From Paraburkholderia flagellata (GTDB lineage Bacteria > Pseudomonadota > Gammaproteobacteria > Burkholderiales > Burkholderiaceae): a DNA stretch of 64,000 bases. The stretch is from NCBI RefSeq assembly GCF_021390645.1, contig NZ_JAJEJT010000003.1, positions 186,001 through 250,000 on the forward strand, written 5' to 3'. The translations under genes were made by a program, and so were the position numbers. Shown here piece after piece: positions 51,937 through 59,703 of the stretch. How positions within the stretch are numbered: the stretch's first letter is position 1; the number at the start of each line of letters is the position of its first letter. Below the pieces are notes generated by a model. It had not been told where the DNA came from. It saw nothing but the letters and a program-made list of their open reading frames with translations, and ran no database searches.

Positions 51937-53136
51937 ATGGGTTTTTGGCGAGTTCGGGCGGGTTGGGTAATGGTATGCGTGTGTCTCGCGTTTGGGATGC
52001 CCGCTGTGCAGGCTCAGCCGTCACTAGCGCCGGACTCGCGCCCGGTCGTCAGCGCACCAAGCCTTGGTAGTGCACCCAGCGAGGACGCAGAACTGCCACT
52101 TGTTGGTCTAAACGAACAGATCATCCACATTCCGGTCGCCGGCGACGCTTCCCTCCAAACCACGATTTACAAGCCGGACGGCCCAGGGCCATTCCCGTTA
52201 ATCGTTTTCAACCACGGGAAGATAAAAGGGGATCCACGCATGCAAGCGCGCAGCGAACCGCTGCCGTTTGCGCGCGAATTTGTGCGCCGCGGCTACGTAG
52301 TCGTAGCGCCGAACCGGCGCGGGTTCGCGCAATCGGGTGGCACCTACGGGAAATATGAATGCGACGTCGAGCGCAACGGGGCAGCACAGGCGGAAGACGT
52401 CGCAGCGACGGTTGCCTTTATGTCGAGGCAGCCATACGTGGACGCGCAGCATATGGTCGTGGCCGGTGTTTCGCACGGCGGCCTCGCGACGATTGCATAC
52501 GGCGCGCAAGCCGCTCCCGGGGTGCGGGGCCTGATCAACTTCTCCGGCGGCCTTCGGCAGGACGCCTGCTCCGACTGGCAGGGAAACTTGACGCGAGCCT
52601 TCGGCGCATATGGCGAGAAGGAGACCAAAGTACCTTCACTATGGCTGTACGGCCAGAACGATTCGGTCTTCCCGCCAGGCCTCGGTGTGAGAATGTACGA
52701 CCGGTATGTTGCAGGTGGCGCGGCCGCGACGATGGTTGACCTGGGCGTCTACAAGAATGACGCTCATCGCATGCTCGGGGACCGCAACGGGGTGTTCGTG
52801 TGGTGGTCGCCCGTCGAAGGATTCCTCAGGCAGGTCGGCATGCCGACGCGCGTACGGTACCGCATTGCGCAGCCGGATCAGCCGAAAGCGTCCGGCTATG
52901 CGCCTATTGAATCGGTCGACGCCGTTCCGTTCCTCGATCGGGCCGGACGGGAAGGGTATCGCACGTTTCTAGAGCAGTATCCGGGCCGTGCGTTCGCCAT
53001 CTCCACAACAGGCGCATGGTCGTGGGCGGAGGGAGGAGACGATCCGAAGTCCGTTGCCCTCGCGAATTGCCAAAAGCAAAGTCCCGATCAGTGCAGGCTC
53101 TATGCGGTTGATCAAGCGGTCGTCTGGCGGGATTGA
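51937..53136 (+). CDS. Exported alpha/beta hydrolase (dienelactone-hydrolase-like)
   Basis: This 399-residue protein has an N-terminal signal (~8-28, ending VQAQ) and an alpha/beta-hydrolase core. FNHGKIKGD marks the oxyanion region and GVSHGGLATIAYG carries the nucleophile Ser. The acid Asp is near LYGQNDSVFPP and the catalytic His in KNDAHRM. The fold fits prolyl-oligopeptidase/dienelactone-type secreted esterases. An extra C-terminal domain (~300-399) contains WSWAEGGDD and two Cys (CQKQSPDQCRLYAVD), like CAP/DUF-type tails seen in Burkholderia secreted proteins. The substrate is unknown. Its promoter carries the best copy of the shared palindrome. The ATG at 51937 gives a proper signal peptide. 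Confidence 0.82.
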   Translation: MGFWRVRAGWVMVCVCLAFGMPAVQAQPSLAPDSRPVVSAPSLGSAPSEDAELPLVGLNEQIIHIPVAGDASLQTTIYKPDGPGPFPLIVFNHGKIKGDPRMQARSEPLPFAREFVRRGYVVVAPNRRGFAQSGGTYGKYECDVERNGAAQAEDVAATVAFMSRQPYVDAQHMVVAGVSHGGLATIAYGAQAAPGVRGLINFSGGLRQDACSDWQGNLTRAFGAYGEKETKVPSLWLYGQNDSVFPPGLGVRMYDRYVAGGAAATMVDLGVYKNDAHRMLGDRNGVFVWWSPVEGFLRQVGMPTRVRYRIAQPDQPKASGYAPIESVDAVPFLDRAGREGYRTFLEQYPGRAFAISTTGAWSWAEGGDDPKSVALANCQKQSPDQCRLYAVDQAVVWRD

Positions 53137-53811
53137 CGCCGCTGCGTCGAACGACAGGCGCGGCGAGAGCACTGTCTCTTTTCGCCGGATCATCCACGGG
53201 CCAGCGCTGTCCATCTGCCGGCACAGCCAGGCTTCCCCTTTGTAGATTGCTAACGTGTCTGCGCACTTCGGGTGCCGTAGCCCTCGTCTGCTGAACTGAC
53301 AAATGACGCGAAACAGGCAGGGAGTGGCTGACCGTTGCCTGGAACGTCCCAATCTTCCTTGCGATCAAGCCCGGACTCCCCGCCGCATCCCCGTCGCGCG
53401 CCCCTTTGAAATGGCGTTTTCCCTTCACAGGTCGGCGAGAGGGAGGGCGATTCACGGGTTTGCCGTGCACCCTCGATTCAATGTGTCCCGAATTTTCCGG
53501 GGTATGCGCGACCCGGAGTCGCATACAAAAACCTTACACATTGGAATATAGTGGACATATCAACTAAACGGTCGTGCGAAAATCCCGGCGGCGTGGTGGA
53601 AAGTGTGGCGCGGCGTCGCCACTTCGGCTCGCCGCCTGTCGCGTAGATATGGACATATTGCGGGCGATCAGGGTTGCGGAGTTGTGAATATTAGTAAGGA
53701 TGCCTATGCAAATAAATGCCCCTCGCCTCACCCATGTCAATGTCAAAAGCGCGGACCGCCCGGTTGTGCGGGGTTCGCAAGATTACGCCTTCTGCCTGGA
53801 AAGAGAAATTC
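53137..53811. other. Gene-free region before module B
   Basis: These 675 bp hold no convincing gene. The 3' half is AT-rich and carries palindrome copy 4 (53550-53565), about 250 bp before the MFS gene. A half FNR-like ATCAA is present near 53365, but no full box. This region must contain the module B promoter. Confidence 0.6.
53550..53565. promoter_or_regulatory. Palindrome copy 4 (AGTGGACATATCAACT) before module B
   Basis: One arm is perfect (TCAACT) and the other has one change (AGTGGA). It lies 246 bp before the MFS gene and overlaps TATAGT (53547-53552). It suggests that the module B operon shares a regulator with the GGDEF gene and the secreted hydrolase. Confidence 0.6.
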
Positions 53812-55011
53812 ATGAATCAGTCCTCTAGTTCCGGCCGTGCCTGGTTAGTCCTGGGCGGCACACTCATAGCACAGCTAGTGCTCGGCTCCATCTACACGTG
53901 GAGCCTCTTTAACCAGCCGCTCGTCAGCGAGTTCGGATGGCCCCTCGGCAAGGTCGCTCTGACCTTCGCATTCACCACTGTCTTTCTTGCAATCGGCGCT
54001 TCCTGTTCCGGCTGGCTTGAACGCAAGATCGGCATCCGCAAAAGCCTGATTGGTTCCGCGATTCTCCTGGCCCTTGGCCTGGCACTGGCCGACCAGGCCG
54101 AAAGCCTCACGACGCTGTACCTGACCGCTGGCGTGATGGTTGGCTTCGCCAACGGCGTGGGCTACATGATGACGCTCACTAACATGATCCGCTGGATGCC
54201 TGAGCGCAAGGGGCTGATTTCCGGCCTGTCGATCAGCGCGTATGGCCTGGGCAGCTTCGTCTTCAAGTACATCAACGTCGCACTCCTGGCCCATTTCGGT
54301 CTGGACGGCTCGTTCACGTACTGGGGCTTGATTGTTGCGCTTTGCCTGCTCGTGGCGTCTCCGATGCTCTCAAGCGCCCCGGCCCTGGAGGCAAAGCAGG
54401 GGGTCACCGGTTACAGCCTGCGTGAAGCACTTAGCAAGCCCCAGGCATGGCTCATCTTCCTCGTGCTCTTCACCACCTGCATGGGCGGTCTCTATTCCAT
54501 CAGCATCGCAACGGACGTGGGTTTGCGCCTGGTCCACCTGACGCGCCCCGAAGCCGTCGAAGCCGTCTCGATCATGGCACTGGCGAACATCGCAGGGCGT
54601 CTGATTCTTGGCCCGGGCTCCGACCGTGTCGGCCGTAAGCCTGTGATCGCCTTCGCGCTGATCCTGATGCTGCTCGGTGTGTCCACGCTCCTGTTTGTGC
54701 CGCTGACCAAGGTTGTGTTCCTGCTCGCCATGGGCGCCATCACGTTCAGCTTCGGTGGCTGCCTGACGGTCTACCCGGCACTCGTTGGTGACTACTTCGG
54801 CGTGAAGAACGTCACCCAGATCTACGGCCTCATTTATCAGGGCTTTGGTCTGAGCGCGCTCACCGGCGCCGTCATCGGTCTCGTCGGTGGCGACATGCAA
54901 ACGACCTTCTTCGCGATCGTCGGACTGTGTGTGGCCTCGCTCATCATCATGTTGGCGATCCGTGCCCCGGCAAAGCTCCCGGTGCTTGCCAGGGCGACTA
55001 CTCCCGCCTGA
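53812..55011 (+). CDS. OFA-type MFS carrier (oxalate/formate antiporter family)
   Basis: This 399-residue MFS transporter has 12 predicted helices and resembles the oxalate:formate antiporter (OFA) group. The first helix block reads GSIYTWSLFNQPLVSEFGWPLGKVALTF. The inter-helix motif is WLERKIGIRKSLI and a later one is GPGSDRVGRKPVI. The FGGCLTVYPALVGDYFGVKNVTQIYG block is typical of OFA/monocarboxylate carriers. Next to pyruvate formate-lyase genes it may exchange formate, acetate or pyruvate/lactate, but no substrate residues can be named. The ATG at 53812 follows GGAAAGAGA. Its codon use is strongly biased, like pflB of module B. A hairpin-rich leader separates it from ackA. Confidence 0.85.
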   Translation: MNQSSSSGRAWLVLGGTLIAQLVLGSIYTWSLFNQPLVSEFGWPLGKVALTFAFTTVFLAIGASCSGWLERKIGIRKSLIGSAILLALGLALADQAESLTTLYLTAGVMVGFANGVGYMMTLTNMIRWMPERKGLISGLSISAYGLGSFVFKYINVALLAHFGLDGSFTYWGLIVALCLLVASPMLSSAPALEAKQGVTGYSLREALSKPQAWLIFLVLFTTCMGGLYSISIATDVGLRLVHLTRPEAVEAVSIMALANIAGRLILGPGSDRVGRKPVIAFALILMLLGVSTLLFVPLTKVVFLLAMGAITFSFGGCLTVYPALVGDYFGVKNVTQIYGLIYQGFGLSALTGAVIGLVGGDMQTTFFAIVGLCVASLIIMLAIRAPAKLPVLARATTPA

Positions 55012-55074
55012 GCCAGTCGCCGCCTGCTCCAGTCAGCCGAGGTGAAGCCTCGTCCGGCTGGTGCGATGTGAAAA

Positions 55075-55127
55075 GGTCTCTCCGCCGCACAGGCGAAGAA
55101 AAGAGACCGTCGACCAGAGCGACGGTC
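55075..55127 (+). other. Mutually exclusive hairpins between the MFS gene and ackA
   Basis: Hairpin A pairs GGTCTCT (55075-55081) with AGAGACC (55102-55108) and has an inner CGCC/GGCG stem. Hairpin B pairs GACCGTCG (55105-55112) with CGACGGTC (55120-55127). They share 55105-55108, so only one can form at a time. No U-tract follows. This is the geometry of a conformational switch, 48 bases before the ackA start. Confidence 0.6.
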
Positions 55128-55174
55128 TGCAACATCCCCCTGAGACTCTGGACCAATTCGTAGGTATCGAAGCC

Positions 55175-56398
55175 ATGAGTTCGCAACAACCCCTCGTTCT
55201 CGTCGTCAACAGCGGTTCCTCCTCCGTGAAATTCCGGCTCCTTCCGGCTGACGGCGGTCCTTCGCTGCTCGCCGGGATCGCGGAGTCGCTGGGCACAAGC
55301 GGCCCAGCACGCCTGGTGCTGCGCAAGGGCGAGGAGCGGCACGTCGAGGAGTTGCCAGGAAACTGCCACATGAATGCGCTCCGGGCGATCTTTTCGCACG
55401 TCGAGCGCAACGGCTGGCTTCATCGCGTCGCCGCGGTGGGCCACCGCGTGGTGCATGGCGGTGAGCGCTTCTCCCAGTCGGTGCGTGTCACGCCCGAGGT
55501 GATTGCGGATATCGAGGCGGTGTCGGCGCTCGCGCCTCTGCACAATGCCGCCAACCTGATGGGCATCCGCTCATGCAGCGAACTCTTCCCCACGATCCCG
55601 CAGGTTGCCGTGTTCGATACGGCGTTTCACCAGAGCATGCCGGCTGAGGCTTACACGTACGCCATCCCGTCCCGCTTCTATCGCGAGCACGGCATCCGGC
55701 GCTACGGTTTTCATGGCACGTCGTTCCGGTACGTATCCGAGCGCGCGGCCGAACTGCTCGCGCTCGATCCGAAGGATCACGGCGTGGTGGTGGCGCACCT
55801 CGGTAACGGGGCGTCGGTGTGTGCGGTCCGTAATGGCGAGAGCTGCGACACCTCGATGGGGCTCACGCCGCTCGAGGGGCTCGTCATGGGCACGCGCGCG
55901 GGCGATCTTGATGTGGGCGCGGCCGCTCACATGGCACGCGTGGCCGGGCTGGACCTGGCCGGTGTCGAAAGCCTGCTGAACCGGGAATCCGGGCTCCTCG
56001 GTCTGTCGGAGCTCTCGAGCGACTGCCGCACGATCCAGCTTGCCGCGGATGGCGGTGACGACCGCGCAGCGCTTGCGCTCGACGTCTTTGTACATCGCCT
56101 GGCACGTTACATCGGCGCGCTCGCCACGTCACTGCATCGTTTCGATGCGCTCGTCTTTACGGGCGGCATTGGCGAGAACTCGGCGCGCGTGCGGGAAATG
56201 ACGCTCAAGCATCTTGGCGTGTTTGGCTTCGCGCTCGACGCACAAGCGAACGAGCGCATGGCCGGCGGCGCCTTCGGTCGCATCGACAGTGGCATGGGCC
56301 CCCAGGCCTGGGTGATCCCCACCGACGAGGAAGGACTGATTGCGCGTGACGCGGTCCGCCTCGCGGGCCTCGATGTGCCGCAGCGCCTCGCGGCCTGA
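55175..56398 (+). CDS. ackA: Acetate kinase (module B)
   Basis: This 407-residue acetate kinase makes acetate and ATP from acetyl phosphate. Motifs include NSGSSSVKF, GHRVVHGG, FDTAFHQ, RRYGFHGTSFRYV, HLGNGASVCA, GLVMGTRAGDLDVG and FTGGIGEN, all intact. Compared with the module A kinase it has a short different N-terminus and a longer tail. The RBS region (TAGGT) is modest. It follows the MFS gene after a structured 163-base leader and precedes the second pflB by 127 bases, with an orderly module B operon continuing to pta. Codon use is strongly biased to GC-ending codons, suggesting high expression. Confidence 0.94.
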   Translation: MSSQQPLVLVVNSGSSSVKFRLLPADGGPSLLAGIAESLGTSGPARLVLRKGEERHVEELPGNCHMNALRAIFSHVERNGWLHRVAAVGHRVVHGGERFSQSVRVTPEVIADIEAVSALAPLHNAANLMGIRSCSELFPTIPQVAVFDTAFHQSMPAEAYTYAIPSRFYREHGIRRYGFHGTSFRYVSERAAELLALDPKDHGVVVAHLGNGASVCAVRNGESCDTSMGLTPLEGLVMGTRAGDLDVGAAAHMARVAGLDLAGVESLLNRESGLLGLSELSSDCRTIQLAADGGDDRAALALDVFVHRLARYIGALATSLHRFDALVFTGGIGENSARVREMTLKHLGVFGFALDAQANERMAGGAFGRIDSGMGPQAWVIPTDEEGLIARDAVRLAGLDVPQRLAA

Positions 56399-56525
56399 TT
56401 TCGAAATATTGCCGGAGTGCAGGCAAGGTCGGAGACACAAAGCAGACCGGTCAAATGAATGACGGGTCTTATTGAGGAAATTCAGGTGCGGCATGGGCCG
56501 CGCCAGTGAACCATGGAGTTGTGTA

Positions 56526-58784
56526 ATGAACGTCGTCTCTAATGTTGAATTCAAGGCTGATCCCTGGGCAGATTTCGTCGAGGGTACGTGGCAATCCAGC
56601 GTGGATGTGCGCAGCTTCATTCAGAGCAACTACACGGCGTACGAGGGGGACGGGTCGTTCCTCGCGGGCCCCACGGCGCGTACGACGGCACTGTGGGAAA
56701 AGCTCGCGGTCCTGCTCAAGGCCGAACGCGAAAAGGGTGTCCTTGACGTGTCGGCGGACCGCGCATCGTCGATTACGGCGCATGGGCCGGGCTATATCGA
56801 TGAGGATAACGAGATCATCGTGGGTCTGCAGACCGATGCGCCCCTGAAGCGCGCGATCATGCCCAATGGCGGCCTGCGCATGGTCGAAGCGGGTCTGGAG
56901 GCCTATGGTTTCAAGATCTCTCCGGTAGTCAGCGAGATCTGGACGCTTTACCGCAAGAGTCACAACCAGGGCGTCTTCGACGTTTATTCGCCGGATGTGC
57001 TGGCCGCCCGCAAGTCCGGTGTCATCACCGGCCTGCCGGATGCCTACGGCCGTGGCCGGATTATCGGCGACTATCGCCGGGTGGCACTGTATGGCGTCGA
57101 CGCGCTCAAGCGCGACCGCCAGCGTGCCTACCACGAACTCGACGACGCAGTCTTCGACGAGAAGACGATGCGCACGCGCGAAGAGCTCTCGGAGCAGTTC
57201 CGCGCACTGGAAGAACTCAAGGAGATGGCAGCGAGCTACGGCTACGACATCTCGCGTCCGGCGCTCACGGCGCGCGAGGCGGTCCAGTGGCTCTACTTCG
57301 GCTATCTCGCCGCGGTCAAGGAGCAGAACGGGGCGGCCATGTCGATTGGCCGTATCTCGACCTTCCTCGACATCTACATCCAGCGTGACATGGAACGCGG
57401 TCTGCTGACCGAAGAGGCAGTCCAGGAGCTGTTCGACGACCTGGTCATCAAGCTTCGGATCGTGCGCTTCCTGCGCACGCCCGACTACGACCAGCTGTTC
57501 TCGGGTGACCCGACCTGGGTGACCGAGGCCATCGGTGGCATGGGCGAAGACGGTCGTACGCTCGTGACCCGCTCGAGCTTCCGCGTCCTGCAGACGCTGT
57601 TCAATCTCGGACCGGCACCCGAGCCCAACCTCACGGTGCTGTGGTCTGAAAAGCTGCCGCAAGGATTCAAGGACTACTGCGCCGAAGTTTCGATCCAGAC
57701 GTCGGCGATCCAGTACGAAAACGATGACGTCATGCGTCCGCGCTGGGGCGATGACTACGGCATCGCGTGCTGTGTGTCGGCCATGCGCATCGGCAAGCAG
57801 ATGCAGTTCTTTGGCGCGCGTGCGAACCTGGCCAAGACGCTGCTCTATGCGATCAATGGTGGCGTGGACGAGGTGACCGGTCGGGTCGTCGCCGAGGGCT
57901 TCGAGCCGCTCAAGGGCGATGTGCTGGACTACGACGAGGTGCTTGCGAAGCTCGACCCGATGATGGACTGGCTCGCGAAGACCTATGTCAAGGCCCTGAA
58001 CGCGATCCACTACATGCACGACAAGTATGCGTACGAGCGCATCGAGATGGCGCTGCATGACCGCGACATCCTGCGCACGATGGCGTGCGGCATTGCGGGT
58101 CTGTCGGTTGCCGCCGACAGTCTGTCCGCGATCCGCCATGCGAAGGTCAAGGTGGCACGCAACAACGCGGGCCTTGCGGTCGACTTCGTGATTGAAGGCG
58201 AGTATCCAGCGTATGGCAACAACGACGACCGTGTCGACCAGATCGCTGTCTGGCTGACCGAGACGTTCATGAAGAAGGTTGCGTCGCAGCCGTACTTCTA
58301 TCGCGATTCGGTGCCCACGCAGTCCGTGCTCACGATCACGTCGAACGTGGTGTACGGCAAGAAGACGGGCAACACGCCTGACGGCCGTCGCGCAGGTGAG
58401 CCGTTTGCACCGGGTGCCAACCCCATGAACGGTCGGGACACGAAGGGCTTTGTCGCGGCGGGCGCGTCGGTCGCGAAGCTGCCCTATGAGGCCGCACTCG
58501 ATGGCATTTCGTGGACGGCATCGGCCACGCCCGACGCGCTTGGGCGCCGTGCGGACGAGCGCAGACGCAATCTCGCGAACTGCCTCGACGGGTTCGCGCA
58601 TGCGAAGGGCCATCACGTCAACGTGAACGTGTTCAACCGCGACACCCTGGTCGATGCGATGGAGCATCCGGAAAAGTACCCACAGCTGACCATCCGGGTC
58701 TCCGGTTATGCGGTGAACTTCGTCAAGCTCACGCGCGAGCAGCAGCTCGATGTGATCTCGCGTACGTTCCACGCGTCGATGTAA
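56526..58784 (+). CDS. pflB: Pyruvate formate-lyase (module B)
   Basis: This 752-residue second pyruvate formate-lyase has the active-site pair Cys415-Cys416 (IACCVSAMR) and the radical Gly727 (RVSGYA). Family blocks [20 protein letters not shown] and [10 protein letters not shown] match module A's enzyme, but overall the two diverge throughout, so the copies are old paralogues or separately acquired genes. Codon bias is very strong (mostly C/G third positions), unlike module A, which suggests it is the highly expressed form. GGAG lies 7 bases before the ATG. A 7-bp inverted repeat separates it from its activase gene. It belongs to the OFA-ackA-pflB-pflA-pta operon. Confidence 0.96.
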   Translation: MNVVSNVEFKADPWADFVEGTWQSSVDVRSFIQSNYTAYEGDGSFLAGPTARTTALWEKLAVLLKAEREKGVLDVSADRASSITAHGPGYIDEDNEIIVGLQTDAPLKRAIMPNGGLRMVEAGLEAYGFKISPVVSEIWTLYRKSHNQGVFDVYSPDVLAARKSGVITGLPDAYGRGRIIGDYRRVALYGVDALKRDRQRAYHELDDAVFDEKTMRTREELSEQFRALEELKEMAASYGYDISRPALTAREAVQWLYFGYLAAVKEQNGAAMSIGRISTFLDIYIQRDMERGLLTEEAVQELFDDLVIKLRIVRFLRTPDYDQLFSGDPTWVTEAIGGMGEDGRTLVTRSSFRVLQTLFNLGPAPEPNLTVLWSEKLPQGFKDYCAEVSIQTSAIQYENDDVMRPRWGDDYGIACCVSAMRIGKQMQFFGARANLAKTLLYAINGGVDEVTGRVVAEGFEPLKGDVLDYDEVLAKLDPMMDWLAKTYVKALNAIHYMHDKYAYERIEMALHDRDILRTMACGIAGLSVAADSLSAIRHAKVKVARNNAGLAVDFVIEGEYPAYGNNDDRVDQIAVWLTETFMKKVASQPYFYRDSVPTQSVLTITSNVVYGKKTGNTPDGRRAGEPFAPGANPMNGRDTKGFVAAGASVAKLPYEAALDGISWTASATPDALGRRADERRRNLANCLDGFAHAKGHHVNVNVFNRDTLVDAMEHPEKYPQLTIRVSGYAVNFVKLTREQQLDVISRTFHASM

Positions 58785-58800
58785 GTCCGTTGTAGCCCCT

Positions 58801-58830
58801 GAGCCGGTCTGGTCAATCCCGGGCCGGCTC
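58801..58830 (+). other. Inverted repeat between pflB and pflA of module B
   Basis: Perfect 7-bp arms GAGCCGG/CCGGCTC (58801-58807, 58824-58830) with a 16-base loop lie 17 bases after the pflB stop. The absence of a U-tract argues against full termination. It may cap the pflB mRNA so that the enzyme outnumbers its catalytic activase. Confidence 0.5.
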
Positions 58831-58855
58831 TCTGAACACAAGGAAAGTTTCAGCC

Positions 58856-59662
58856 ATGTTCCCGAGCCTCAACACCTCCACGACGATCCACCGCGAACCG
58901 GCACCGCGCAAGGTGCTGGCGAAGGTCGGTCGCCCGCGGGGTTTGCTCCATTCAGTCGAGACGGGCGCCGCCGCGGACGGCCCGGGCGTGCGCTTTGTCT
59001 ACTTTTTTGCTGGATGTCCCCTGCGCTGCGCCTACTGCCACAACCCTGACACGTGGCGCTTCGAGGCCGGACGTCCGGTCACGATCGACGAGGCGATTGA
59101 AGAGATTCGCCCGTATGTGAAATTCCTGCGCCTGACCGGAGGCGTGACGATCTCCGGTGGTGAGCCGCTCGCCCAGCGTGCCTTCGTAGGCGAACTGCTC
59201 AAGCGCATCCACGACGAGTTTGGGCTGCACACGGCACTGGACACGCAAGGCTACCTTGGCGCCAATGTGAGCGACGAGTGGCTTGAAGCGGTGGACCTGG
59301 TGCTGCTCGATATCAAGCATATCGACCCGACCCACTACCGTGAGCTCACGGGCGTGGAACTCGCGCCGACGCTCGCCTTCGCGCGGCGTCTGGCCAAACT
59401 GAACAAGTCCGTGTGGATCCGCTACGTGCTGGTTCCCGGCCTCACGGACGACCCCGGGCACATTGCACGGCTCGGCGATTTTCTTCTCGAACTCGGGCCG
59501 ATCGTCAAGCGCGTCGACGTGCTCCCGTTTCATCAGCTCGGCGCGCACAAATGGAAAAGCCTGAACCTGGACTACAAGCTGGATCGTGTCATCCCGCCCT
59601 CCGCGGCGCAGGTGGCCGATGTGGTCCGGCTGTTGCGCGTGCGGGGCCTGCCCGCCGAGTAA
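58856..59662 (+). CDS. pflA: Pyruvate formate-lyase activating enzyme (module B)
   Basis: This 268-residue radical-SAM activase has Cys54-x3-Cys58-x2-Cys61 (GCPLRCAYCHN), the SAM-binding GGVTISGGEP and the Pfl-activase blocks WIRYVLVPGLTDD and HQLGAHKWKSLN. A ~28-residue basic N-terminal extension (NTSTTIHREPAPRKVLAK) precedes the conserved start GLLHSVETG. It is shorter than the module A extension and of different composition. It installs the glycyl radical on the module B PFL. It lies 71 bases after pflB, with a hairpin between. The following pta starts 41 bases after its stop. Confidence 0.95.
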   Translation: MFPSLNTSTTIHREPAPRKVLAKVGRPRGLLHSVETGAAADGPGVRFVYFFAGCPLRCAYCHNPDTWRFEAGRPVTIDEAIEEIRPYVKFLRLTGGVTISGGEPLAQRAFVGELLKRIHDEFGLHTALDTQGYLGANVSDEWLEAVDLVLLDIKHIDPTHYRELTGVELAPTLAFARRLAKLNKSVWIRYVLVPGLTDDPGHIARLGDFLLELGPIVKRVDVLPFHQLGAHKWKSLNLDYKLDRVIPPSAAQVADVVRLLRVRGLPAE

Positions 59663-59703
59663 TGCAAGTCACGCCAGCAACGCAGGCAATACGAGAAAAT
59701 CTC

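Noticed and set aside
56469..58841. 790-codon open frame on the minus strand opposite pflB of module B
   Set aside because: It mirrors the strong GC third-position bias of pflB. Its translation is Arg/His/Val-rich without any family motif, while the plus strand has full PFL motifs.
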